64,000 nt of DNA from Flexivirga endophytica (GTDB lineage: Bacteria; Actinomycetota; Actinomycetes; Actinomycetales; Dermatophilaceae): positions 558,001 to 622,000 of the forward strand of contig NZ_BMHI01000003.1 in NCBI RefSeq assembly GCF_014640635.1, written 5' to 3'. Shown piece by piece: positions 42,910 through 52,049 of this stretch. Under the pieces are notes generated by a model, which was not told the origin of the DNA, did not search any database, and saw nothing but the letters and a program-made list of their open reading frames with translations. The number at the start of each line of letters is the position of its first letter. The first letter of the stretch is position 1. The translations under genes and the position numbers were made by a program.

Positions 42910-43314
42910 TCATCGTCGCGCGAGCATGACGACTGGGATCACGCGATCGGTCTTGCTCTCGTAGTCGGCGAAGCCGGGGTACCGGGCCTTCTGCTCCTCC
43001 CAGACCGGTTCCCGTTCCTCGGCGTCGAGCACACGCGCCGTCACGTCGACAATCTCAGTGCCGATCTCGATGCGCGCCTCGGGATGCGCCTTCAGGTTGT
43101 GGTACCAGTCCGGATTGGTGTCTGCACCAGCTTTAGACGCGAAGATTGCGTACCCCTCACCGGCCGCTTGATACATCACTGGGCTCACCCGCTCCTGACC
43201 GCTCTTGGCGCCGGTGCTGTGCAGCAGCAGCAGCGGTGCGCCCTCGAACGGGCCACCGATCCTGCCCTGGTTGGCACGGAAGTCAGCAATCACGTTGTCG
43301 TTCCAGTCACTCAT
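42910..43314 (-). CDS. F420-dependent nitroreductase (DDN) family protein
   Basis: A 134-residue DDN-type protein. It begins SDWNDNVIADFRANQGRIGG and has LLLLHSTGAKSGQERVSPV and a DTNPDWYHNLKAHPEARIEI segment, both typical of deazaflavin (F420)-binding split-barrel proteins. These reduce nitroaromatics, quinones or unsaturated compounds with F420H2. The ATG at 43314 matches the family N terminus. Its presence implies that the host makes coenzyme F420. Confidence 0.9.
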   Translation of the reverse strand: MSDWNDNVIADFRANQGRIGGPFEGAPLLLLHSTGAKSGQERVSPVMYQAAGEGYAIFASKAGADTNPDWYHNLKAHPEARIEIGTEIVDVTARVLDAEEREPVWEEQKARYPGFADYESKTDRVIPVVMLARR

Positions 43315-43538
43315 GTCTCGAATGTACTTCCGTCCGACGCCCAGAACCTGAATGCGTGAACCCAGTAGGCCAATACCGTTTTGGCTAAAACAGAACCGGA
43401 TCAAGAGCGGCGCCGGGACACAAGACCGGCGTCTCCGTGCAACACACTGCGTCATACCGCCGCAAACGGGCGGCAGACTACCTGTTGCTCAGAGCAGAAG
43501 TCGCCGTGGTCGCGGCAGGCCCGAAGCCTTCGTCCTGA

Positions 43539-43796
43539 CTAGCCGCCAGTCGATAGGCGCTCCGCCTCGGCTGTGGCATCCCGCTGAAGGCGGAACACTC
43601 CGAGGTGATCGCCGCTGACGGCGTCGATGAGGTGGTAACACTTGGCTTGGGTCCACGACGTACCGCCTCCGCGCACTACGTCGAATCGACCGTCACTAGA
43701 CCGGTACCACACGCACATCTTGGTCCGGTCCGAACCGGTGGCCCTCATCTGGCCCAGCTCGGGGTCTTCCTTCCAAGCGTACTCGTGCCATTGCAT
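43539..43796 (-). CDS. Small hypothetical protein, 85 residues
   Basis: A short soluble protein with a clear domain-like pattern: MQWHEYAWKEDPELGQMRA, then CVWYRSSDGRFDVVRGGG, then YHLIDAVSGDHLGVF. I do not recognise it. It is a single gene with no evident partner. Confidence 0.55.
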   Translation of the reverse strand: MQWHEYAWKEDPELGQMRATGSDRTKMCVWYRSSDGRFDVVRGGGTSWTQAKCYHLIDAVSGDHLGVFRLQRDATAEAERLSTGG

Positions 43797-43976
43797 GGTC
43801 GGATCGTAGCGATGTCCAGCAGCCCGATCAGCCCCGCGCTCAGCGCACGTCCTTCCGCCGCGAGGGAGTTGCTATTGGCCGGACCGCGTAGGTGCGCATG
43901 TCGGCGGTCGCGACAGGGCAGGCGGCTTCTGGTGAATCGCGAGCGTGAACGGGACAGTTCGCCGTAGCGTCGGGTC

Positions 43977-44288
43977 ATGACGCGCTACGAGTACGACGAG
44001 GAAGCGAGTAGACGCCTCCACATGGATGTTGTCCATGAGGTCGACGACCGGCCGGCGCCGGTGGTGCGTTGGGTCGACGCGATGCGCCGACTGAACTCGA
44101 TCGACGACCCTCTGGCCCGAAGCGTCCTGGCACTCCATCGAGATTGTGGCTCCGGCAGCGGCGTGTGTGACGGCGGTTTCGAGGGGGAAGCAATGGTGCA
44201 GATAGCTGACTGGGGCTGCGAGACCACGGCGGTGGTCGCTAGCCACTTCGGAATCGAGTACCCGGTGGCGCCGCCCGAAGCCGAGTGA
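43977..44288 (+). CDS. Small hypothetical protein, 103 residues
   Basis: An acidic soluble protein (MTRYEYDEEASRRLHMDV, then DCGSGSGVCDGGFEG, then WGCETTAVVASHFG). Three cysteines lie in the second half, but no known motif is formed. It is flanked by non-coding gaps of 150-180 bases. Confidence 0.55.
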   Translation: MTRYEYDEEASRRLHMDVVHEVDDRPAPVVRWVDAMRRLNSIDDPLARSVLALHRDCGSGSGVCDGGFEGEAMVQIADWGCETTAVVASHFGIEYPVAPPEAE

Positions 44289-44445
44289 GTCTCTCCGCCC
44301 GCGTGCAGGGGCGTGCCTCATCGGTCTCGGAAGACGGTCGGAAGCGGCCCAACTGAAGACATGCGGGTCTTAGAGTTCGAGCGTCAGCGACTTCAAGCGG
44401 TTTGAGCGTAGATGGGCCAATCGTCGAATAACTGGCGATCCATCG

Positions 44446-44727
44446 GTGGCGCCGCCGGCACCAACCGAACTACCGACGGCTGCGCTGCGATCGCTGTCGG
44501 ACTACGAGGACGCCATCTATTCCGCGGCACGGCACTCGCTGCAGCCTGCAGACATGAAGCGATGGAATGAGAATGCCCATCTGGTCGAAGCCGTCCGACT
44601 ACGTGGCGAGGTACGACGCCTGCGCATGGAGGTTCATTCGTTGATCGAACTCAGGCTCACTACGACGAGTGACACGAGCTCGCGAGCTGTCGACGGCGGG
44701 CGAAAAGCGGACATGATGCCGGCGTAG
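44446..44727 (+). CDS. Possible small hypothetical protein, 93 residues
   Basis: A GTG-started frame with a helical middle (LSDYEDAIYSAARHSLQ, then HLVEAVRLRGEVRRLRMEV). The composition is plausible for a small helical protein, but there is no ribosome site and no recognised family. Confidence 0.4.
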   Translation: MAPPAPTELPTAALRSLSDYEDAIYSAARHSLQPADMKRWNENAHLVEAVRLRGEVRRLRMEVHSLIELRLTTTSDTSSRAVDGGRKADMMPA

Positions 44728-44879
44728 TCCAACGACAACGCATTCATCGTCAAACCGCTCGCGTCCGCAGCTTCACGACTGCGGCCAACGTAACGGTCTG
44801 CTTGCTAGCACCTCAACCGGTGAGATTCCTCACCCGTGTGTGCAGGAACAGACCAGGTGGCGGCGGCGCTGCAGGAATT

Positions 44880-45950
44880 ATGGCTGATCTTTTCGACCCC
44901 CTGAACGTCGGCGCGTGGATGCTGCCGAGCCGGCTCGTGATGGCGCCGTTGACCCGCAACCGTGCCGAGGGCATCGTGCCCGGCGACCTCGCAGTGGAGT
45001 ACTACTCCCAGCGCGCCTCGGCCGGCCTGATCATCACCGAGGGCAGCCAGCCCACCCCCGAGGGCCAGGGCTACCTGAACACCCCCGGCTTCCACTCCGA
45101 GGAGCAGCTCGCCGGGTGGCGCCGGGTAGCCGACGGCGTGCACTCCAATGGCGGCCGTATCGTCGCTCAGCTGATGCACGCCGGACGTATTTCCCACCCT
45201 GACAACACCGGCGGCCAGGAGATCGTCGCTCCGAGCCCGGTGGCGGCCCCGGACGAGATGTTCACCGCCGACGGAATGAAGCCGTTCCCGATCCCGCGCG
45301 GGATCACTCTCGAGGAGATTCCCTCGATCGTCGAGGGCTATGTCCAGGCCGCCCGCAACGCCGTCCAGGCCGGCCTCGACGGCGTCGAGGTCCATGGCGC
45401 CAACGGCTACCTCATCCACCAGTTCCTAGCGCCCGGCTCCAACCACCGCACCGACAAGTACGGCGGCTCGCCCGAGAACCGGGTCCGTTTCGCCCTGGAG
45501 GTCACCCGCGCAGTAGCCGACGCGATCGGCGCCGACCGGGTCGGTATCCGCATCTCACCCGCCCACAACATCCAGGGCGCCACCGAGGAGGACCCCGCCG
45601 ACGTTGCCGCGACCTACCGGCTCTTGGTGGAGGGCCTCGCGCCGCTCGGACTGGCCTACCTGAGCATCCTCGCCGACCCGAAGCAGGACCTGATCCAGGA
45701 CCTGCGCCGCACCTTCGGCGGCGTGGTCATCGCCAACGACGGCTTCGGCGAGATCACCACGCGCGAGTCAGCGCAGGAGATCCTCGACAAGGACCTCGCC
45801 GACGCGGTCGCCGTCGGTCGACTGTTCCTGGCCAACCCGGACCTGCCCGCTCGGTGGCGGACCAGCGCCGAGCTCAATCAACCGAACCCCGACACGTTCT
45901 ACGGCGGTGGCGCCGAGGGCTACACGGACTACCCGTTCCTCGACGACTGA
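44880..45950 (+). CDS. Old yellow enzyme-type alkene reductase
   Basis: A 356-residue FMN-dependent ene-reductase. Family motifs are LPSRLVMAPLTRNRA, QLMHAGRISHP, GVEVHGANGYLIHQFL and PGSNHRTDKYGGSPENR. It reduces activated C=C bonds with NAD(P)H and may detoxify electrophiles. GCAGGA precedes the ATG. A GC-rich hairpin 30 bases after the stop may end transcription. Confidence 0.93.
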   Translation: MADLFDPLNVGAWMLPSRLVMAPLTRNRAEGIVPGDLAVEYYSQRASAGLIITEGSQPTPEGQGYLNTPGFHSEEQLAGWRRVADGVHSNGGRIVAQLMHAGRISHPDNTGGQEIVAPSPVAAPDEMFTADGMKPFPIPRGITLEEIPSIVEGYVQAARNAVQAGLDGVEVHGANGYLIHQFLAPGSNHRTDKYGGSPENRVRFALEVTRAVADAIGADRVGIRISPAHNIQGATEEDPADVAATYRLLVEGLAPLGLAYLSILADPKQDLIQDLRRTFGGVVIANDGFGEITTRESAQEILDKDLADAVAVGRLFLANPDLPARWRTSAELNQPNPDTFYGGGAEGYTDYPFLDD

Positions 45951-46286
45951 CGAAGCCGACCACCCGACCGTGGGGGCGGCGGGGGCGAATGTCAGCTATA
46001 GGAAGTCGCCCCCGGGTATAAGCCGCGAGCTCGCAGACAGCGCCCGAGGACGACTGGATGCATCCCAGGAGGAAGCACGACACACGGCCCGGGGCGGCGC
46101 GCTGCCAGCCAAGGCGCACGCATCTGCCGCGATGGGTGCGTCAGTCCGCCGCAAATGGCCAGACCGAGTTCGATTCCCTTGACCGGCTGAGGCCGCGCCA
46201 CGAGGTCACACCGCTGCCCTCGGTCACCCGAAACCCCTCTGAAACGGACAGACCCGAAGCTCCTAACCTCCGGAAGCTCGACCCGG
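45951..46286. other. Intergenic region with a GC hairpin (45981-46013)
   Basis: GGGGGCGA at 45981-45988 pairs with TCGCCCCC at 46006-46013 and may terminate the old-yellow-enzyme transcript. No gene is supported in the remaining 270 bases; short frames on both strands lack ribosome sites and family features. Confidence 0.5.
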
Positions 46287-47204
46287 TCAGACCTCGGCGT
46301 CGCCGTGCTCTGCCCCAGGGTCGGCCAGCACGTCGCGCCAGGAATACTGCGGGGCGAACCCGAGGAGGTTGCGCGCCTTGTCGATGGCGAAGAAGGTCTC
46401 GTCACGGCCCATCTCCCGACGCACCTCCACGCCGTCGTAGAAGCGGTTCCGGATCTCGTGGGTCGTCGCAGCGATGGACATGTCGGCGTTGGCGACATTG
46501 AAGACCTCGTAGCCGAGCCCGTCGGTCTCCAGGCAGCGTTGCACCATCTGACCCAGGTCGCGAACATCGATGTATGCGAACAGGTTTCGCCGCCGCAGCG
46601 ACGGGTCCGCGAGAAAAGCAGGGAAGAGTTCGGCGTACTCGTGCGGCTCGATGACATTGTTGATGCGCAACCCGTAGACATCCGCGCCGGTGCGGGCCTG
46701 GAACGATCGCGCCGTCACCTCATTGGCCACTTTGGACATGGCGTAGGCGTCCTCGGGCACCGTCGGGTGATCCTCGTCGACGGGCACGTAGAGCGGCCGC
46801 CGCTCGCCTTGGGCGAAGCAGATTCCGTAGGTTGTCTCGGATGACGCGAACACGATCTTGCGCACGCCCAGCCGCGTCGCGGCCTCCAGCACGTTGTAGG
46901 TGCTGAGCACGTTCGTCGCGTATGTCGCCGCGTCGGCCTTCAACAAGATCGCCGGGATCGCGGCGAAGTGCACCACAGCGTCGTAGGTGGGCTTCGCGGG
47001 CAGGTCGAGCTCGTCGAAGGTCGCGAGGCCGGCGAGCGCCGAGTAGGTCTCGCCGGCATCGGTGAGGTCGACGCGCAGGTCGGCGACCGCCGGATCCTGC
47101 AACGGGACGAGGTCGGCGTTCGTGACGTGGTGGCCCTGCTCGGCGAGGTATGGCGCGACGTGCTTGCCGGCCTTGCCGCTGCCGCCGGTGAAGAAGATTC
47201 GCAT
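46287..47204 (-). CDS. NAD-dependent epimerase/dehydratase
   Basis: A 305-residue extended SDR protein. The nucleotide motif is FFTGGSGKAGKHV, the catalytic triad region SSETTYG and YAMSKVANE (YxxxK intact), and YIDVRDLGQMVQRCLE follows. These suggest sugar-nucleotide or uronate chemistry, but the substrate is not clear. It is single on its strand and diverges from the phosphotransferase gene. Confidence 0.88.
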   Translation of the reverse strand: MRIFFTGGSGKAGKHVAPYLAEQGHHVTNADLVPLQDPAVADLRVDLTDAGETYSALAGLATFDELDLPAKPTYDAVVHFAAIPAILLKADAATYATNVLSTYNVLEAATRLGVRKIVFASSETTYGICFAQGERRPLYVPVDEDHPTVPEDAYAMSKVANEVTARSFQARTGADVYGLRINNVIEPHEYAELFPAFLADPSLRRRNLFAYIDVRDLGQMVQRCLETDGLGYEVFNVANADMSIAATTHEIRNRFYDGVEVRREMGRDETFFAIDKARNLLGFAPQYSWRDVLADPGAEHGDAEV

Positions 47205-47308
47205 GTCTCTTCATACCGCGAGGGCGCGGAAGAGAATCCGGCCGCCTTCTCCTGACACTCGGGCTTCGCTTGGCTACATCAGCCTGGCGCAGATATCCGG
47301 TTGAAGCG

Positions 47309-48253
47309 ATGGCGTACCTGACCAACGATGGTCGCGTGGAGCACCCAGACGAGCCGACACCCGATGCGGCTTTCGTGGTGCGGCTGCTGAGGGACCAGTT
47401 CCCGGACTTGGCGGGTCACTACGTGCGGCCGAGCAATGCCTCGGGTAGCAGCAACTGGGTGTTCCGCGTGGGCGATGCGTATGCCGTCCGTCTCCCTCGC
47501 TCGGACTCGTACACCGCGGACCTGCTGACCGAGGCGGAGTTCCTGCCACGGCTCGCGCCATACCTGGACGTCCCGGTGCCAGACGTTCGGTTCTTGGCGG
47601 AGCCGTCCGTCGCGTTCCCGCGGCCGTGGACGGTGGTGACCTGGGTTCCGGGCGCGACGCCGTCAGCGATGGCTCCACCAAGACAAGCGCGTATGGCGGT
47701 CGGCCTCGGCCGGTTCATGCGTCGCCTGCACGACGTGGACACCTTCGGTTCGGCCGCCGGGCCGGAACGTTGGGGATATCGCGCCGGCGAACCGGTGACC
47801 GACGAGATCGACGGTTGGGCCGACAGGGCAGCCCGCCTGCTGGAGGACATCTTCGACCCCGGTCAGGTGCAGAAGGCCTGGCGGCGGCTCCGCGACGTGC
47901 CGCCCGCGTCCGCGCCGCCCTGTTGGATCCACACCGACCTCTCGATCGAGAACCTGCTCGTCTCCCCGGACGGTGACCTCGTCGGTGTCGTCGACTTCGG
48001 CGGTCTCGGCATCGGCGACCGCTCGGTCGACCTGCTCTACGCCTGGAGCATGTTCGACCCGTCAGCCCGTGACGTTCTCCGCTCGGAGTCCGACACCGAC
48101 GAGGCGACGTGGTTGCGTGCTCGTGCCTGGGCGTTCGTCGGACCCGGTCTGCTGACCATTGCGGACTATCGGCACTCCATGCCGGATCGCACGGCCAGGT
48201 TGACCAGGATGGTCGAAGTCATTGCCGAAGAGGTCGGCGTGCCGCTGCGCTAG
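47309..48253 (+). CDS. APH-family phosphotransferase
   Basis: A 314-residue aminoglycoside-phosphotransferase-fold kinase. The catalytic loop is WIHTDLSIENLLV (catalytic Asp with downstream Asn) and the metal-binding Asp is in VGVVDFGGLGIGDRSVDLLYA. The N-terminal lobe carries NWVFRVGDAYAVRLPR with the ATP-contacting Arg. This fold covers antibiotic kinases, homoserine kinases and many metabolite kinases, so resistance should not be assumed. Confidence 0.88.
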   Translation: MAYLTNDGRVEHPDEPTPDAAFVVRLLRDQFPDLAGHYVRPSNASGSSNWVFRVGDAYAVRLPRSDSYTADLLTEAEFLPRLAPYLDVPVPDVRFLAEPSVAFPRPWTVVTWVPGATPSAMAPPRQARMAVGLGRFMRRLHDVDTFGSAAGPERWGYRAGEPVTDEIDGWADRAARLLEDIFDPGQVQKAWRRLRDVPPASAPPCWIHTDLSIENLLVSPDGDLVGVVDFGGLGIGDRSVDLLYAWSMFDPSARDVLRSESDTDEATWLRARAWAFVGPGLLTIADYRHSMPDRTARLTRMVEVIAEEVGVPLR

Positions 48254-48268
48254 CTGCCGCGGCTGGGC

Positions 48269-49057
48269 TCAGAAGCCCGGGAAGACCTGACGAAGTTCGT
48301 CGAGCGTGACGTTCCCGGTCACCGCCACGTCGGCCGGTGTGTATGCCGGGCCGAGGCGCCCGAAGACCAGACGCAGGGCAGCCTCGGACGCACCCGCGAA
48401 GGTGGCAGTCGCGCCTTCCACCTCGGGCACGAGGCTCACACTGTCGTCGATCGCGATGCCATACCCGCTGTCCCCCACCGCGAGGACGACGCGCTGGTCG
48501 ATGCGGTCGGCCTTGCCGGCGAACCCCACCAGGACGGCGAGATCGCCCGAGAGCTGGTCAAGGAGGACGGACGTGCTGGCCTCGAAGAGACGCGCACCGC
48601 TGTCGGCGGCGACCCGAACGTCCCAGCTGTGATGTGCGACCTCATTGAGCCGCAGGCCGCCGAACGTCGCGACGGTAGCGGGCGCGGGGAGGAAGCCGAT
48701 CGGCAACGTGAGCGACGCGTGCTGCTCCGGTGTCAGACCCTCCAGCGCCTCCACGAGGCGCACATCGCACTCGATGAATGCGGCACGCTGCTCAGCAGGC
48801 GCCATCGCGTCCCAGCGGTCCCATACCGAACGGTTGAAGTCGTCGCTGGCGGCATCTCCCTCGCCCCGCGCGGCGCGCAGACTGGCCAGCGTGATCTCGG
48901 CACCGCTGCCCAAGTGTGAAAGCACCTGGGCGACAGACCATTCGCTCGCGCCCGACGGTCCGGACAGTTGGTCGTCGGTCAGGGCGGCGGCGACGCCGGC
49001 AAGTGCGTCGTGCTCCTGGCGAAGGGCATCGATGGTGCGTATGGCGAGAGAGGTCAT
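48269..49057 (-). CDS. DinB/maleylpyruvate-isomerase-like protein
   Basis: A 262-residue protein of the mycothiol-dependent MPI/DinB-like family. It has a helical bundle with LSHLGSGAE and NEVAHHSWDVRVA, which supply the His and Asp residues of the usual metal site, followed by a C-terminal SCP2-like half. Relatives transfer or depend on mycothiol. The start is ATG 49057. It lies at the end of a minus-strand run beginning at 51879. Confidence 0.82.
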   Translation of the reverse strand: MTSLAIRTIDALRQEHDALAGVAAALTDDQLSGPSGASEWSVAQVLSHLGSGAEITLASLRAARGEGDAASDDFNRSVWDRWDAMAPAEQRAAFIECDVRLVEALEGLTPEQHASLTLPIGFLPAPATVATFGGLRLNEVAHHSWDVRVAADSGARLFEASTSVLLDQLSGDLAVLVGFAGKADRIDQRVVLAVGDSGYGIAIDDSVSLVPEVEGATATFAGASEAALRLVFGRLGPAYTPADVAVTGNVTLDELRQVFPGF

Positions 49058-49118
49058 GCAGGTGGCAACCGCGAGCGCCTGCTCGATGTTCCCGCCTGAT
49101 AACGGATCCCATTGCCAG

Positions 49119-49841
49119 CTAACGCGATCCGCCCAGATGCCGAGCGAAGAACCGCGCCGCGTCCTCGCCGGCGAACGGCGGAACACCCGTGTGTCCGCCC
49201 ATATTGGCCTGCAGCGTCTTCCCCTTCGAGCCGAACGCGTCGAACAGCTCCAGCGCCCGCGCCCGGTCGTTGCCTTCGTCGTCCCACTGCAACAGCACGT
49301 GCAGCGGGATGGTGACGCGACGAGCCTCGTCGATGGCGGAGCGGGGGATGAAACTTCCCGCGAAGAGTCCGGCCGCGGCGATGCGCGGGTCGACGACTGC
49401 AAGCCGTGTGCCAATCGCGATCACGCCGCCCGAATACCCAACAGGCCCACCGAGTTCCGGCACTCCCAGGAGGGCGTCCAGGGTGGCCTGCCACTCGGGG
49501 ACCGCCTGGTCGACCAGCGGAAGGATGAAGGAATCGATCACTTCCTCGGTCGGTCGCCGGCCGGCCCTGAGCGTCTGCTGCAGCGCAGCACGGGCCTGCT
49601 CGATGACGGCAGACCGTGGGCGGTCGCCATTGCTGGGGAGTTCGAGCGTGGCGGCGGCATACCCGAGCTCGGCGGTGGCCCTCGCCCGCGCGACCAGCCG
49701 CGGGTACATCGGTCCCAACCCGCCCGGGTGTCCTAGCAGGATGAGCGGCAATTGCCCTGCCGCAGAGGAGGATTCGGGTGTCCACAGGATCCCGGGTATG
49801 TCGCCAAGGGTGAACGCACGCTCGACGAGGTTGTCGTCCAC
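49119..49841 (-). CDS. Dienelactone-hydrolase-like alpha/beta hydrolase
   Basis: A 240-residue alpha/beta hydrolase. The nucleophile elbow is VGYSGGVIAIG, the oxyanion region LILLGHPGGLGP, the catalytic Asp probably in LLQWDDEGN and the His in NMGGHTGVPPF. It resembles dienelactone-hydrolase-type esterases. It starts at GTG 49841. The strand matches the genes either side, but gaps of 45-60 bases leave cotranscription open. Confidence 0.85.
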   Translation of the reverse strand: MDDNLVERAFTLGDIPGILWTPESSSAAGQLPLILLGHPGGLGPMYPRLVARARATAELGYAAATLELPSNGDRPRSAVIEQARAALQQTLRAGRRPTEEVIDSFILPLVDQAVPEWQATLDALLGVPELGGPVGYSGGVIAIGTRLAVVDPRIAAAGLFAGSFIPRSAIDEARRVTIPLHVLLQWDDEGNDRARALELFDAFGSKGKTLQANMGGHTGVPPFAGEDAARFFARHLGGSR

Positions 49842-49886
49842 GCGCTTTTCAGAGAGGAACTGGATGGTTGTGCCTTTCGGGAGGGG

Positions 49887-50480
49887 TCATAGACATGCGC
49901 GTCCGGTGTAGGCGAGCAGCCGCTCCGCCGGTCGGGCGGCATACGACACAGGAACGGCGGGGGCGAACCGCACGCCGCGATCGGCGCTGGTCACCACCAG
50001 CGGTGCCACCGCCAGCAGTTCATCCGCCAGATCGTCCGGAAGTGCGAGACCCAGATGTGCGGCCCGGGCGAGATCGCTGCCGTGCACGGCCACTTCGAGG
50101 GCGCCGACGGCGACCAGGGTCGCCGAGCACAACGAGGTGTCCGCGATGGTGACCCGCTCGCTGGTGTCGGTGACCCATGCGCCCAGCGCGGTACTCGTGC
50201 GGTGCCGCACGCGGTCGACCAGCCCGAGACCGACCGTGTCAGAAGGCTGCTCGCGAGCGACGACGTCGACGTGCCCGTATGCCGCGGCGGCCTCGAGCGC
50301 CAGGAGCGAGTCGTCCAGATGCTCCAGCAGGTGCCCGAGCGTCCACCGGTGACACGGGGTCGGCGCGGCCAGGTCGAAGTCCGCGTCGAACGGCAGAGCC
50401 GCCAGCACGCCGCGGGTGAACGCGACGGCCCGGTCGAACAGCTCCACCCCGACGCTCAGCGTCGGCGCCACCGCGTTCAT
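49887..50480 (-). CDS. TIGR03086-type DinB-like protein
   Basis: A 197-residue helical-bundle protein. Its metal-site motifs are CHRWTLGHLLEHLDDSLL and VAVHGSDLARA, and a conserved LPDDLADELLAVAPLVV segment follows. This mycothiol-type family is common in actinobacteria. Its ATG overlaps the stop of the sigma factor gene (ATGA), so it is coupled to it and is probably part of the response that sigma factor controls. Confidence 0.88.
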   Translation of the reverse strand: MNAVAPTLSVGVELFDRAVAFTRGVLAALPFDADFDLAAPTPCHRWTLGHLLEHLDDSLLALEAAAAYGHVDVVAREQPSDTVGLGLVDRVRHRTSTALGAWVTDTSERVTIADTSLCSATLVAVGALEVAVHGSDLARAAHLGLALPDDLADELLAVAPLVVTSADRGVRFAPAVPVSYAARPAERLLAYTGRACL

Positions 50481-51499
50481 GACGTTGTGTCCGCGGGCAG
50501 GTGGTCCGGCAGTCCGAAGATCGGGAACAGGCTGGCGTCGAAGAAGACGGCCGTATGCCGCACGGCGGCACCCTCGAGTTGCAACACCTGCAGCTGGAAC
50601 GGCTCGAAGGAGCCGTCCTCGGTCTTGAGGTAGAGCCCGAACGCCGGCTGCCCGTTTGCCCACGTCGGGATCATCGGCATCTCGTTGCGCTGTCCGGGAC
50701 AGGCGGTGCCGATCAGTTCGGCGATGACGGCGGGCGTCTGGTACCAGCCGGCGAACGGCGGCATCTCCCAAACAGCGTCGGCCGTGAACAGCGCCGTCAG
50801 CTCCTCAACGTCCTTCTCCCAGAACGCATTCGTCCATCGCTCGAGGAGCTCCTGCTGCTCGGCCGACAGGTCGACAACCACCGAGCTCTCCGAGACATGG
50901 GCGGACGCCATCTGCGCCCTCGCGCGCTGAAGAGCACTATTGACACTCGCAACCGAGGTGTCGAGTGCGGTCGCCACCTCGGCCGCCCTCCAGGCGAGCA
51001 CGTCACGCAGCACCAGCACCGCGCGTTGCAGCGGCGGCAGGTTCTGCAGCGCCGCCACGAAGGCGAGCCGCACGCTCTCCCGCGCGCTGATGATGGCCGC
51101 CGGGTCACGGGTGTCGGTGTCGATCAGTGCGTCCGGCACCGGCTCGAGCCACGGCACTTCGAGCCGCTCCTCGAGGGGTTCCGCTGCCGTGGTGCTGGGC
51201 GCTCCCAGCCCGGTCGGCAGTGGTCGGCGCGCTCGGCCGTCGAGAGCCGTCAGGCAGGCGTTCGTCGCGATGCGATAGAGCCAAGTCCGCATGGACGAGC
51301 GGTGCTCGAAGGCGCCATACGACCGCCATGCGCGCAGGTAGGTCTCCTGCACCAGGTCTTCGGCGTCGTGGGTCGAGCCCATCATCCGGTAGCAGTGCGC
51401 GAAGAGTTCGCGGCGATATGCCTCGCTCTGCGCCGGGAAATCGTCGGTCGTCGACGTGTCGGTCCCACTCACGTCGTCGAGTCTGGCAGCCGCGATCAT
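50477..51499 (-). CDS. ECF sigma factor with C-terminal SnoaL-like domain
   Basis: A 340-residue sigma factor. Region 2 is FAHCYRMMGSTHDAEDLVQE with RTWLYRIATNACL, and region 4 is LPPLQRAVLVLRDVLAW to VNSALQRARAQM. A 130-residue SnoaL/NTF2-like domain follows (LLERWTNAFWEKDVEELTAL, MPPFAGWYQTPAVIAEL). ECF groups with such tails have no classical anti-sigma factor; the tail itself modulates activity. It is translationally linked with the VOC gene upstream (one-base overlap) and the DinB-like gene downstream. Confidence 0.92.
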   Translation of the reverse strand: MIAAARLDDVSGTDTSTTDDFPAQSEAYRRELFAHCYRMMGSTHDAEDLVQETYLRAWRSYGAFEHRSSMRTWLYRIATNACLTALDGRARRPLPTGLGAPSTTAAEPLEERLEVPWLEPVPDALIDTDTRDPAAIISARESVRLAFVAALQNLPPLQRAVLVLRDVLAWRAAEVATALDTSVASVNSALQRARAQMASAHVSESSVVVDLSAEQQELLERWTNAFWEKDVEELTALFTADAVWEMPPFAGWYQTPAVIAELIGTACPGQRNEMPMIPTWANGQPAFGLYLKTEDGSFEPFQLQVLQLEGAAVRHTAVFFDASLFPIFGLPDHLPADTTS

Positions 51500-51879
51500 C
51501 AGCCGGCCATCTCTTTCTTGGCCGCCTCGCTCAGCTGGATGATCTGTATGGCGTTGCCGTCCGGATCCTGCATCGTCCCGAACAGGCTGCCGTCGCGATC
51601 CTCCAGCGGCGAGACCCACGTCGTACCAATATGATCCGCACGTTGTGCCACTGCTTCGGCATCGTCGACCTCGATGTTGAGGAGGAAACGATGCGGATCC
51701 GCGGCAGTCGCCCGCACGTCGTCCCGCGGGTCGAGGAACAACCAGAACCCCCGGTAGTCGAGGACCCGATACTGCTGCATCTGCTCCTCCCGCCGCGGCG
51801 GGAGCACCGCGGCATACCAGCTGTGCAACCGGTCGACGTCGCGCGTGCCGATCAGCACGCTCGTCACCTGGGTACTCAT
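51499..51879 (-). CDS. VOC-family protein
   Basis: A 126-residue VOC protein: VTSVLIGTRDVDRLHSWY, then RFLLNIEVDDAEAVAQRA, then FGTMQDPDGNAIQIIQL. It is the first gene of the VOC, ECF sigma, DinB-like operon. VOC proteins in such operons may act on or bind the inducing compound. It diverges from the drug exporter across an inverted repeat. Confidence 0.87.
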   Translation of the reverse strand: MSTQVTSVLIGTRDVDRLHSWYAAVLPPRREEQMQQYRVLDYRGFWLFLDPRDDVRATAADPHRFLLNIEVDDAEAVAQRADHIGTTWVSPLEDRDGSLFGTMQDPDGNAIQIIQLSEAAKKEMAG

Positions 51880-51947
51880 GCCTGTTCCTTTCGTATGACG
51901 CCACGCTGCGGGCGCGTCTCACGAGGTACTGACCAGCGTGACCGACG

Positions 51948-51976
51948 AAACTCATCGCTCGGTCGTGGATGAGTTT
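51948..51976. promoter_or_regulatory. Inverted repeat between VOC/sigma operon and exporter
   Basis: AAACTCATC at 51948-51956 and GATGAGTTT at 51968-51976 are perfect 9-bp arms around an 11-base spacer. The site lies in the divergent gap and may bind a regulator of either side. No adjacent regulator gene is an obvious candidate. Confidence 0.55.
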
Positions 51977-52049
51977 TGCTGAGGGGCACGGTCTGTCTTT
52001 GGTGAACGGCGATCACCAGCGGTTGCCGGACCACGAGAGGGCCGAAGTC

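Noticed and set aside
32330-44880. tRNA gene, attachment repeats or integrase marking the accessory block as an integrated element
   Set aside because: None was visible by eye at either border or inside, so the mode of acquisition is left open.
47309-48253. Antibiotic resistance assignment for the APH-fold kinase
   Set aside because: The fold is shared by many metabolite kinases, and nothing in the context points to an antibiotic.
48645-49736. Plus-strand frame of 363 codons over minus-strand genes
   Set aside because: It is the complement of the DinB-like and hydrolase genes, both with clear family motifs.
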